This document shows positions 9,917-19,065 of a DNA stretch of 35,511 nucleotides, one piece after another. Numbering within the stretch: position 1 is the first letter of the stretch; each line of letters begins with the position of its first letter. Under the pieces are notes generated by a model. That model worked only from the letters and a program-made list of their open reading frames with translations. It did no database searches and was not told the DNA's origin. A program made the position numbers and the translations under genes. The DNA comes from Gammaproteobacteria bacterium (GTDB taxonomy: Bacteria > Pseudomonadota > Gammaproteobacteria > Xanthomonadales > Xanthomonadaceae): contig JANXRY010000014.1 of the NCBI GenBank assembly GCA_025356635.1, forward strand, positions 1 to 35,511, given 5' to 3'.

Positions 9917-10705
9917 TCAGGGATGTCCCTTGGCCAGCCGCCGCAAGGGCGCGCCGATGGGCCCATCGAAATACACCTCGAAATTGGCGAGATTCGACCC
10001 GATATCGACGATCTGGAGCTGGAGCAAGGCCGCGAGTTGCGGATCCTTTCGCAACAACGCGGCGCTGACGGCGATGGTGGTCGGTGGCAGCCCGGTCGTG
10101 CAGGGATAGTCGAGTACATGCGGGATCCCCGCGTAATCGCCATCGGGCACGACGTGATCGCCGCATCGTTTGGCAATAGATTGCTGAACTGCGTAGGGAA
10201 GATCCATGCGGAAAGCCTTGCGATAAGCGGATGCCCGCCCATCCTCGACGATTTCGTCGAATGCCAACGTGGTGAAGACCTGCGATGCGAGGTCGCGTAG
10301 TTGCTGGTCGCGGATCAGACCGATCTGGCCGGTGGACACCAATTCGTCGTACGTCGCGCGGCGACGGCTGTATTCGTTGAATTGCGTCGCGCGGTAGGCC
10401 GCGACCAGCAGTGCTTCATCGGACAACGGTTTTTCGCTGGTGAGCGCATCGATCGCGCGCTCCGCGTTGTCCCGAACCTGGCTGTAATAGCCGGCTTGGT
10501 ACTGGTACCCCCAGGCTTCGATGCGCAGGTCGACCTTGAGGCGTTCGGTGAAAAGCGCCGATTTGCGATCCTGTTCGCGATCCTCGTTCCAGTTCGCGGC
10601 CTGTACGCCGAGGAACACGCCCAGCATGACGACCGCCAGTTCGACGACGACCGCGGTCCAGTCCTGGCGACGGAAGCTGGCAATGGCGCGACGCATGACG
10701 GTCAT
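9917..10705 (-). CDS. Single-pass membrane protein of unknown function (DUF6090-like)
   Basis: Predicted 262-residue protein. After a basic start (MTVMRRAIASFRRQDW) comes one membrane helix at about residues 17-36 ending in ANWNEDR. This arrangement, an N-terminal helix with small residues followed by an (N/W)NE motif and a helical body, recalls a widespread group of uncharacterised proteins (DUF6090-like) in Xanthomonadales and Bacteroidetes; the link is from memory of the pattern, not from a search. The rest is largely helical, with two Cys residues (in AKRCGD and DYPCTTG) that could form a disulfide if the domain is outside the cytoplasm. ATG at 10705 has GGAAG about 9 nt upstream. It lies 43 bp after the glycosyltransferase gene and 3 bp before folP. 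No function can be assigned. Confidence 0.75.
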   Translation of the reverse strand: MTVMRRAIASFRRQDWTAVVVELAVVMLGVFLGVQAANWNEDREQDRKSALFTERLKVDLRIEAWGYQYQAGYYSQVRDNAERAIDALTSEKPLSDEALLVAAYRATQFNEYSRRRATYDELVSTGQIGLIRDQQLRDLASQVFTTLAFDEIVEDGRASAYRKAFRMDLPYAVQQSIAKRCGDHVVPDGDYAGIPHVLDYPCTTGLPPTTIAVSAALLRKDPQLAALLQLQIVDIGSNLANFEVYFDGPIGAPLRRLAKGHP

Positions 10706-10748
10706 GGGTCTTCCGGTCGTAAATGGATGTAGATGCGGATGATACGGA

Positions 10749-12920
10749 CTAGCGCGCGGCAAGGAGCGTTTCCACCACGAACCGGGCCGCCTGGCGGGCG
10801 CCATCGGTCGGCACGAGCGCCGAAGCCCGGCGCCGTACGTCCCGACGCTGCGCCGGATCGAGCAGCTGCGCCAGTTTGTCGTCGAGGGAAGCTGCGGAGC
10901 CCTCGCTCCAGCTCCAGCCCAGGCCCATGCGTTCGGCGAATTCGCCGCGCAGGTCCTGGCGGTCCATTTCCTCGGCGCGATTGGCCACGAACAATGTCGG
11001 TAAACCACCGAGCACGTTCTCATGGAAGCTGTTGTAGCCAGCCGCCGATACCGCCGCATCGAAGGCGCGGCCATAACGATAGGCAGGATACATACGGAGA
11101 ATGCGATGCCTTGGCGATGCCGAGCGCAATGGCGTCGTCGCTTCGGAAATCGGCGAGACCAGTTCGATCACATCGACATCCGAATCGGCCAGCAAGCGCT
11201 CCAACACTCGCCGGCGAACCTTGGAGAAATCGAAGTTGTTGCCGGCGCCCAATTGCAGGCTAACCGCCAGGCGACCGTTCTCGATGCCGAGCGTCGCCCG
11301 CGCTTCAAAGCGCGATATGCGCTGTTGTGGCGCGACCAGCAGGATCGGATCGACCGATACAACCTTGCCGCGCTGCGCGGAGGTCGGCCCGCTGTCGTCG
11401 GCTTCAGCCAGGTCGCGGGGTTCGATCACCGCGTCGAAACGATCGGCGCGGCCGAGGATGCCGCCGTGGTGTTCGCGCCACATGCCCCGCCGGATCCAGA
11501 ACGACAGCATCTCCGGGCGCGAGCGCATTGCACCCAGCAAGCCGGCGTAAGGGACGTTGCCGTCGAACAGCAGCGCTGCGGGCCGGTAGAAACGCAGTAC
11601 GGCGCCGAGTTCGCGCTCGAAGATCGGATTCCAGCATTCGGGCGTGGTGCCCAGGTAGCGATGGAACGGCACGTGCTCGACCAGATAGCCCGCTTCGGAC
11701 ACTAGCCGTGCCGCGCGCGAGAGAGTGAAGAAGACCGGCTCGATCCACGGCGGTAGCGCACGCGCGATCGCCATCTGCCGGGTCAGGTGGCCCAGGCCGA
11801 CGCCATTCGAAGAGACGAACAACGCGGTCCGGCGCGTGAGCGATTGCTTTCGACGAGGCGATGACGACTTGCGCGGGCGCAAGCCGTAGAGGGTGTCGAG
11901 GCGGCGGGCGAACTGGTCGAGCGAAAATCGCTGTTTGACCGTGTCGATCGCCCGCTGGCGCTGTTCGCGTTGTTTCTTCTCGCTGGCCGCAAGGGTTTCC
12001 AGCAGTTGCCGGGTCTGGTCGGGGCGGCCATAGAGCGCCGCGGGACCAAACAGTTTCCTGAAGCTGGGCGGCAGGATGGTCGGCAGCCCGCTCGCCAATG
12101 CCTCGAGCACGCTGTAGCCAAACGCTTCGATCCATCGGTCCGAGTGGAAATAGACGTAGGCATCCAGGCGCGCCAGGAAATCGCGCGGCGCTTCGGCGCC
12201 GAATTCCTGCACGCGCCAGTTGCCTGGAATGCCGCCGATCAGTTCCGGCAGGAACGGTCCGCCGCCAAGAATCTCGACGCGGAACCGGGGATGGTCGGGA
12301 TAGGCACCGAAGATGTCGCCGCGGCGGTCCGGCCATTTCAGCGGATCCGGGCGCGCGTGCCGGCCAATGACGATGGGATCGCCGAAGCGACGAAACGGCC
12401 GGCGCCAGGCAGCGGGATCGATCAGGTTGTGCCAGTCGGCCTTGGTCAATGGTGCGGATGTCTTCGCGAGACCAGCGCGGACCTGTGGCCCGACCGGAGC
12501 CACTTGCGCGCGCAGGCCCAGACTCGTTTCCAGCGAAGCCAGCTGCTGGGCGATGTCGTACTGGGCGTGGCCAAGACCATCGAAGGCCGGATGATGCGCG
12601 ACCAGCAGGGCATGCTCTGCGCTCACCTGTACTGGCCGTTGCAGCGGCTTGGGAAACAGCATTGGGTGATGAATGATGGCCAGGCGGCAACGCAGATGGG
12701 CGGTCGGGTCGACCAAGTGGATCTTGCGCAGTTCTATGGTGGCGCGCAGCGCGGGATGGAAAGCGCGCGGCCGCCGCAGCACCGGGCCATTCACGTGCAG
12801 CAGACCGATGGTGAAGCCAGCGCGGTGCGCTGCTTCGATTTCGTTGGCGAGCGACGTTGACGTACCGCCGGGAAAGCGCGCGTCGGCAACGAAGAGCAGG
12901 TCGAAGTCGTCGCCAGTCAT
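10749..12920 (-). CDS. Fused double glycosyltransferase (GT4-like plus MurG/GT28-like)
   Basis: 723 residues made of two GT-B type modules. The N-terminal module (about 1-345) looks like GT4: an opening strand LLFVADARFPGGTSTS, IGRHARPDPLKW near 185, and the EX7E motif EAFGYSVLE (265-273) followed by ALASGLPTILP. A basic Ser/Arg linker (about 346-365) leads to a second module (about 366-723) that resembles MurG/UDP-sugar GT-B enzymes: a glycine loop GVGLGHLTR (373-381) and, near 626-660, AAGYNSFHENVLGGLPTLFVANRAEEMDRQ, the usual sugar-nucleotide site. Each half appears complete. It probably adds two successive sugars to a surface polymer, lipid or protein; the acceptor is unknown. No ribosome site is evident before the ATG at 12918-12920, which lies 42 bp from a divergent gene. 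Genes next to it encode an exported Ser-rich protein and a membrane protein. Confidence 0.82.
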   Translation of the reverse strand: MTGDDFDLLFVADARFPGGTSTSLANEIEAAHRAGFTIGLLHVNGPVLRRPRAFHPALRATIELRKIHLVDPTAHLRCRLAIIHHPMLFPKPLQRPVQVSAEHALLVAHHPAFDGLGHAQYDIAQQLASLETSLGLRAQVAPVGPQVRAGLAKTSAPLTKADWHNLIDPAAWRRPFRRFGDPIVIGRHARPDPLKWPDRRGDIFGAYPDHPRFRVEILGGGPFLPELIGGIPGNWRVQEFGAEAPRDFLARLDAYVYFHSDRWIEAFGYSVLEALASGLPTILPPSFRKLFGPAALYGRPDQTRQLLETLAASEKKQREQRQRAIDTVKQRFSLDQFARRLDTLYGLRPRKSSSPRRKQSLTRRTALFVSSNGVGLGHLTRQMAIARALPPWIEPVFFTLSRAARLVSEAGYLVEHVPFHRYLGTTPECWNPIFERELGAVLRFYRPAALLFDGNVPYAGLLGAMRSRPEMLSFWIRRGMWREHHGGILGRADRFDAVIEPRDLAEADDSGPTSAQRGKVVSVDPILLVAPQQRISRFEARATLGIENGRLAVSLQLGAGNNFDFSKVRRRVLERLLADSDVDVIELVSPISEATTPLRSASPRHRILRMYPAYRYGRAFDAAVSAAGYNSFHENVLGGLPTLFVANRAEEMDRQDLRGEFAERMGLGWSWSEGSAASLDDKLAQLLDPAQRRDVRRRASALVPTDGARQAARFVVETLLAAR

Positions 12921-12962
12921 GTTAGCGTTGTGTCGGCAATCCGTTAGGTGTCAGGGGCGACG

Positions 12963-13367
12963 ATGGCAGCAAGTGACCACTCGAATACACGGCGGGAACC
13001 GACCCTGCGCAAGCAGGCGGCGATCTTGCCAGCAACGGACGAACCGCAGCACATCGTCCTGGCAAGTGTATTGGAGTTGTCCGGTGTTCGGCGCAAACGC
13101 GCGATCACCGCGACACTGGCTGGCAAGGCGAGTGGCGAGAACGTGGTTTTCGTGACCGACGATCTTGATTTCAGTCCGTTCGTCAAACAGCGTCTGTACT
13201 ACGAATACCTGCCGCCGCTCGGGCAACAAGCCTTGCATGCGCACCACGGGCCCTGGGACCAATACCTGGTGAAGCGCCTGCGCATCCTGATCGACAAGTG
13301 GGCGCCGGTGAGAATCCTGTCTCCCGGCACGCCCTTTGAACGCTACGTGGAAAAAGCCCGTCAATAA
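12963..13367 (+). CDS. Small protein of unknown function beside the glycosyltransferase
   Basis: A 134-residue open frame on the plus strand, the only plus-strand gene between 8204 and 18346. The ATG at 12963 has AGGGG about 9 nt upstream; a GTG at 12948 is possible. The N-terminal third is basic and polar, then a compact part follows: HIVLASVLEL, ENVVFVTDDLDFSPFVKQR, YYEYLPPL, YLVKRLRILIDKW and a final RILSPGTPFERYVEKARQ. The VVFVTDD strand and alternating helix/strand pattern recall part of a Rossmann-like glycosyltransferase domain, but this is weak. Third codon positions are mostly G or C in this frame, and the opposite frame of similar length reads as Arg/Cys/Gln-rich shadow, so the plus frame is preferred. 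Its stop overlaps the convergent stop of the Ser-rich protein gene by 7 bp. Not recognised. Confidence 0.6.
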   Translation: MAASDHSNTRREPTLRKQAAILPATDEPQHIVLASVLELSGVRRKRAITATLAGKASGENVVFVTDDLDFSPFVKQRLYYEYLPPLGQQALHAHHGPWDQYLVKRLRILIDKWAPVRILSPGTPFERYVEKARQ

Positions 13368-15592
13368 CCGGTACCGCCGGCATGGCCGTCGGTCGTGTCT
13401 TCCGGATTGGGCGACTCTGGCTCTTCGGGCGTATTCGGATTGGGCGAGTCCGGGGCGGAGGCTTCGCGCTTCCTGACGTCCTCGTCGTGACTGCTGTTCG
13501 GATACTCGTCGAGGAACGACTGCAACGCTTCTGCACTGCCGTCGGAAATCGCAGCTTCGTAGGCCCGGTCTTCATCAGAGGTGCTGCCGCCGGCGCTCAC
13601 GGGCGGTTCGGTCTGCTGCTCGGGCTCTTGTGCCTGCTCGGGCTCTTGTGCCTGCTCGGGTGCTTGCGTCTGCTCCGGCGTGTCGGTAATCAGCGCACCC
13701 TCGATCGAAGTGTCGTCCTCGACCGGCCCGTGATTTTCCTCGGACCCGGCGTCTATCGGCTTGCCGTCGCCGCCGATCTGGTCTTCCGATCCGGAAAGGT
13801 CTGGATTTGGATTGGCGTTGTCGAGCACGTCCTGCGCGTCCGATACGTGTTCGCCGTTCGGAAATTCCATCGTGAATTTGACCATCGCCTCGGTCGTTCC
13901 CTCGGCCTTGGCCGCCTGGTACGCCGCGTCTTCGTATTCCTGTTCGCGCGCGGCAGCCTCTTCCGGCGTTCCGCAGCCGCCGCCGGACAGGTATTCGGTG
14001 CCCGGCGGGCAACGCTCGGATTCCGGCATCACGTAATCGCTTGCCGCGCCGTTGCTGCTCGCACCACCGTTGGCACCGCCACTGCTTGCGCCGCCGCTGG
14101 AGCCACGATTGCCGGACCCTGACGAGGAGCCGTCGACGTGAATATTGGTGGTGGTATTGACAGTGGTCTTGTTGACCGTCGTGTTGTTGACGGTGCTGTT
14201 GTTGGTTGTGGAGTTATTCTGCGATTGGTCGATCACCTGGACGTTGGTGATCTGCTGATGGTCGCCAGTGTTCTGCTGGTTGATGAGGTTCGACGGGCTC
14301 GAATTTTCCGTTGCGTCGGTCGTCTGAGGCGCGCGGTCGCTGGTCGCCGCGCTCGCCCGGGGGGTACTAGACGACGAGTGGGTACTGCCCGAACTACTGC
14401 TGGTGGAATGAGGCGAGGAACTACTGCTCGACGACGGCCGGTAATCGGAGGACGAACTGCTCGGCGACGGGTAATTGCTCGTGTCGTGCAATCCAGCGCT
14501 GCTGCCGTGCGACCCACTGGTGCTGCCATGCGAATTGCTCGCGCTGCTGCCTGTACTGCCGCCGGTATGGCTGGCATTGCCCGAACCGCCGGTAGGCTTA
14601 CTCGGCGGGCTCTGCGGTGCGCTTGCCGGATGCGCCGGCGACGACGTGCCGCTGCTCGCCGGCCGTTGCGCATTGGGATTGCTGGCGAAGGCGAACGTGG
14701 TGGCGACGCCGCCGTCGGGAATCGTTCCGGCCGCGAACGGCTGCACCGGGACGTTCATGTGCGCATGGAATACGGTGCCGCCCCCCAAGCCCAGGCCGGA
14801 AGCCACCGATACGTTGTCGCAGGCCTTGCCCGGGGCGCAGGTCAGGCGGGTTTCGACATCCGCCAGGGTCGTGTGCATGGCTGCCCGAGCGGCCAGCACC
14901 GAGCGAGAATAATTACCGGCGGCATCGGCGATGGGTCTGCCGAAGTAGTTGACGAAAATCCGGATTTCCGCTGGAGCCTGTGCATTGGCTGCATCGGCGG
15001 TGCCGGCGGGAGCAGGCGTCACCAGGTGGCTGAGCAGGCCGTATTCATGGCCGGATCCATCCTTGTTGAACAATGCGGTCGACTGCCGAACCTTGCCCAG
15101 ATCGAGCGAAGCGTTCATCGCCAGGGCCGGTAATGTCGCCACCAGTTTGCCCTTGCTCTTCTGCGCTTCGAACGACTGCAGTTCGATCGAGCCATCGAGG
15201 ATTCTGCGCGCCTCGGCATCGTCGAACTTTCCGACCAGCGGAATCTCCATGCGCCGACTGCGATCGAAGCTGGCTGCGCTGGCTTTGTCGATCAACACTC
15301 CACCGTCAGCGGTCGTACCTATGTCGATACTGCCCATGGCCCGGCCGCTTTGCGCATCGGTGATCTGTAGCGTCTGCCGGCCATCGGCGCCCCGGCCTGA
15401 AACTACCTTGAAGCGATTATCGAAGCGGCCGATGTAGCGGCTTGCAGAAAGGCGCTGCTCGGGGCTGAGCTGCGGGAACGCCGCAAGAGCGGCGTTGGCG
15501 ACATCATCGGGTGTCGCAGCCTGCGCATCCCGGCCCGGGGCCAGCAACTGAAGGGCGGCGAGAATCGAAACGAAAAGCCTGGTCTTTTCCAT
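13361..15592 (-). CDS. Large exported Ser/Asn/Thr-rich protein with helical repeats, unknown function
   Basis: 743 residues from the ATG at 15592 (AGGAG 7 nt upstream). A Sec signal peptide with likely cleavage after DAQA (residue 25) is followed by a folded region at about 27-305 with no recognised family. Then come a Ser-rich tract (about 311-435), an Asn/Thr repeat stretch (about 457-483, VNNTTVNKTTVN), a Gly/Ser stretch (487-515), a Cys-bracketed CPPGTEYLSGGGC (528-540), and two similar helical repeats (about 549-590, AYQAAKAEGTTEAM, and 673-710, AYEAAISDGSAEAL) of a TPR-like type. The repeats are separated by an acidic linker containing PEQAQE repeats, and the tail is acidic and Pro-rich. 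There is no lipobox, barrel or C-terminal anchor, so it is probably periplasmic or surface-associated. The long hydroxylated tracts and nearby double glycosyltransferase suggest possible O-glycosylation; this is inference. It starts 112 bp after ftsH. Confidence 0.78.
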   Translation of the reverse strand: MEKTRLFVSILAALQLLAPGRDAQAATPDDVANAALAAFPQLSPEQRLSASRYIGRFDNRFKVVSGRGADGRQTLQITDAQSGRAMGSIDIGTTADGGVLIDKASAASFDRSRRMEIPLVGKFDDAEARRILDGSIELQSFEAQKSKGKLVATLPALAMNASLDLGKVRQSTALFNKDGSGHEYGLLSHLVTPAPAGTADAANAQAPAEIRIFVNYFGRPIADAAGNYSRSVLAARAAMHTTLADVETRLTCAPGKACDNVSVASGLGLGGGTVFHAHMNVPVQPFAAGTIPDGGVATTFAFASNPNAQRPASSGTSSPAHPASAPQSPPSKPTGGSGNASHTGGSTGSSASNSHGSTSGSHGSSAGLHDTSNYPSPSSSSSDYRPSSSSSSSPHSTSSSSGSTHSSSSTPRASAATSDRAPQTTDATENSSPSNLINQQNTGDHQQITNVQVIDQSQNNSTTNNSTVNNTTVNKTTVNTTTNIHVDGSSSGSGNRGSSGGASSGGANGGASSNGAASDYVMPESERCPPGTEYLSGGGCGTPEEAAAREQEYEDAAYQAAKAEGTTEAMVKFTMEFPNGEHVSDAQDVLDNANPNPDLSGSEDQIGGDGKPIDAGSEENHGPVEDDTSIEGALITDTPEQTQAPEQAQEPEQAQEPEQQTEPPVSAGGSTSDEDRAYEAAISDGSAEALQSFLDEYPNSSHDEDVRKREASAPDSPNPNTPEEPESPNPEDTTDGHAGGTGY
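13616..13669. repeat. 18-bp tandem repeat inside the Ser-rich protein gene
   Basis: The 18-mer CTGCTCGGGCTCTTGTGC is present twice without change (13616-13633, 13634-13651), followed by a diverged third copy (13652-13669). On the coding (minus) strand it encodes a six-residue AQEPEQ-type repeat in the acidic linker. Because the unit is a multiple of three, copy-number change would lengthen or shorten the linker without a frameshift. Confidence 0.85.
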
Positions 15593-15704
15593 CGCCCGCT
15601 CCTGTGCAAACGCCCGGCGCAGCAATCCGCAGTGACAATCGCCGTTACGCTAGCACAGGGATTGCCAGGAGTTGTAACCGCAGCCGCAAGGACTGCGACG
15701 GGGA
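15593..15704. other. Gap between ftsH and the Ser-rich protein gene
   Basis: 112 bp with no open frame of interest. On the minus strand a 7-base inverted repeat (CCGCAAG ... CTTGCGG) begins within the last codons of ftsH and could fold, but no T-run follows, so a terminator is not supported. No strong sigma-70 promoter is evident for the downstream gene. Read-through from ftsH is therefore possible. Confidence 0.3.
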
Positions 15705-17624
<1,920 letters not shown>

Positions 17625-17654
17625 GACTTTCCCTTGCTCTTCAATTTGACGCCC

Positions 17655-18275
17655 TCAGCGCTTGCCGGTGGCCAGCGCATAAACTTCGTTCGAACGGCGC
17701 CGCGAAGCGGCCGGTTTGCGGATCACCAGTCGCTCGTAGCGGCGCCTGAGATCCAGTACATAGGCATCGAAACCTTCGCCTTGAAACAACTTGATCAGGA
17801 AATTGCCGCCACGCTTGAGATATTCTTCGGCGAAGTCCCGGGCCAGTTCCGCCAAGTACATTGCCCGCGCCAAATCAACAGTGTCCACACCGGTCATATT
17901 GGGGGCCATGTCGGAAAGCACAAGGTCCGCCTTGGCGCCGCCCAATAAAGCCTGCAGGCGGGACAATGCCTCAGGTTCTCTGAAATCGCCGTGAATGAAC
18001 TCGACGCCGGCAATCGGCGGCATCTCGAGGATGTCCAGCGCCAGCACCCGGCCGCGCTCGCCAAGGTCGCGGCGCACGATTTGCGACCATCCCCCCGGCG
18101 CCGCGCCAAGATCAACCACGACCATGCCGGGTTTGAGCAAGCGGTCGCGTTCGATCAGCTCTTCGAGCTTGAATGCCGCTCTCGAGCGCAGGCCCTCGGC
18201 CTGCGCCTTCTTCACGAAGGGATCGGCGAAGTGCTCCTTGAGCCAGCGCTGGCTACTCTTGCTGCGGGCGGCCAT
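17655..18275 (-). CDS. rlmE: 23S rRNA 2'-O-ribose U2552 methyltransferase RlmE
   Basis: Methylates U2552 in the A loop of 23S rRNA using SAM, a late step of 50S assembly. The 206-residue product (start MAARSKSSQRWLKEHF) matches the family length and has the SAM-binding VVDLGAAPGGWSQ motif, the DLVLSDMAPNMTG segment, and the K-D-K-E type catalytic residues in the usual order (for example LIKLFQGEGFD). The ATG at 18275 is chosen over an upstream frame extension of 30 residues that crosses the shared promoter region and lacks conservation. It pairs with ftsH downstream and is divergent from yhbY, the usual gammaproteobacterial arrangement. Confidence 0.96.
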   Translation of the reverse strand: MAARSKSSQRWLKEHFADPFVKKAQAEGLRSRAAFKLEELIERDRLLKPGMVVVDLGAAPGGWSQIVRRDLGERGRVLALDILEMPPIAGVEFIHGDFREPEALSRLQALLGGAKADLVLSDMAPNMTGVDTVDLARAMYLAELARDFAEEYLKRGGNFLIKLFQGEGFDAYVLDLRRRYERLVIRKPAASRRRSNEVYALATGKR

Positions 18276-18345
18276 GGTCGGAAGGATCGGCGAAGTGGGT
18301 GCCCATGATACCCTTTCGCCCCCGTGCAGCCCCGGCCCGAACGTC
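18276..18345. promoter_or_regulatory. Divergent promoter region for rlmE-ftsH and yhbY
   Basis: 70-bp gap between two head-to-head genes, so both promoters must lie here or overlap the genes. On the minus strand TATCAT (18305-18310) is a candidate -10 box for rlmE, but no good -35 box is found. No sigma-32 consensus was seen, although rlmE-ftsH is heat-shock controlled in E. coli. Neither gene shows a strong ribosome site. Confidence 0.3.
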
Positions 18346-18651
18346 ATGCCCCTCGCCCTTACCAATGCCCAGAAGCGCTACTTGCGCGGCCAGGCGCACA
18401 CCCTGAAGCCGATCATCCTGGTCGGCGCCAAGGGTGTCACCGACCCGCTGGTGACCGAACTCGACCTTGCGCTCGAACAGCACGAACTGCTCAAGCTGAA
18501 GATCGCCGCCGAAGACCGCGACACCCGCGACGCCTGGCTGGCCGAGCTGGTCGAGCGCGCTGATGCCGCACTGGTCGGGCGGATCGGCCATACGGCGGTG
18601 CTGTATCGCCGAAGCAAGGATAAGCCGCTGGTGATCCTGCCCAAGGGTTGA
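18346..18651 (+). CDS. yhbY: YhbY family RNA-binding (CRM domain) protein
   Basis: 101-residue single CRM-domain protein that binds pre-50S ribosomal particles in E. coli. Visible features: MPLALTNAQKRYLRGQAHTL at the start, the KPIILVGAKGVTDPLV segment containing the GxxG-type loop (GAKG), and a basic C-terminal strand RIGHTAVLYRRSKDKP. Length fits the family (about 97). It is divergent from rlmE-ftsH, the normal context, linking it to ribosome assembly. The start codon is the ATG at 18346. Confidence 0.95.
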   Translation: MPLALTNAQKRYLRGQAHTLKPIILVGAKGVTDPLVTELDLALEQHELLKLKIAAEDRDTRDAWLAELVERADAALVGRIGHTAVLYRRSKDKPLVILPKG

Positions 18652-18657
18652 GCCGGC

Positions 18658-19026
18658 ATGCAGTTGAATCTGGAAAACCCGGACTTCCGCTATTTCCTGC
18701 GCGGCGTCAACGCCGAAGGAATCCTGGTCAACGAGCGTCGGCTGGCGCGCAGTTTCATCCTCGCGCCGAACCACCTCGACGAACAGTGGTCGCCACGTGC
18801 GGTCAGCGACTTGACTGCCGTCGACATGGCGCCACTGCTCGCGCTCGCACCGACAGTCATGCTGCTTGGCACCGGCAACCGACTCGAATTTCCCGCACAG
18901 GAAGTCCTCGCCGCCTGCCTGACCCGCGGCATCGGCATCGAAGTGATGGACAACGCAGCGGCGGCACGTACCTTCAATGTCCTCGCGACCGAGGGGCGTA
19001 AAGTAGTGGCGGGCTTCCTGCTTTAG
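18658..19026 (+). CDS. Mth938-like domain protein (DUF498)
   Basis: 122-residue protein with the single Mth938-like fold: GILVNERRLARSFILAPNHL, a central VMLLGTGNRLEFP strand-turn with the usual GTG motif, then GIGIEVMDNAAAARTFNVLATEGRKVVAGFLL. The bacterial family and its mitochondrial relative NDUFAF3 (complex I assembly) share this fold, but the bacterial role is unknown. It starts 6 bp after yhbY and is probably co-transcribed with it. Confidence 0.9.
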   Translation: MQLNLENPDFRYFLRGVNAEGILVNERRLARSFILAPNHLDEQWSPRAVSDLTAVDMAPLLALAPTVMLLGTGNRLEFPAQEVLAACLTRGIGIEVMDNAAAARTFNVLATEGRKVVAGFLL

Positions 19027-19065
19027 CACCGCCGAAAATTCCCGCCTCCAGCACGGAAACAGCGC

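Noticed and set aside
12951-13364. 137-codon minus-strand frame opposite the small gene at 12963-13367
   Set aside because: It is Arg/Cys/Gln-rich without a coherent fold pattern and lacks a ribosome site. The plus frame has better third-position bias and a ribosome site. This is the least certain strand choice in the window.
13361-13367. Overlapping stops at 13361-13367 as a bidirectional terminator
   Set aside because: No GC-rich hairpin with flanking T-runs is present around the two stop codons.
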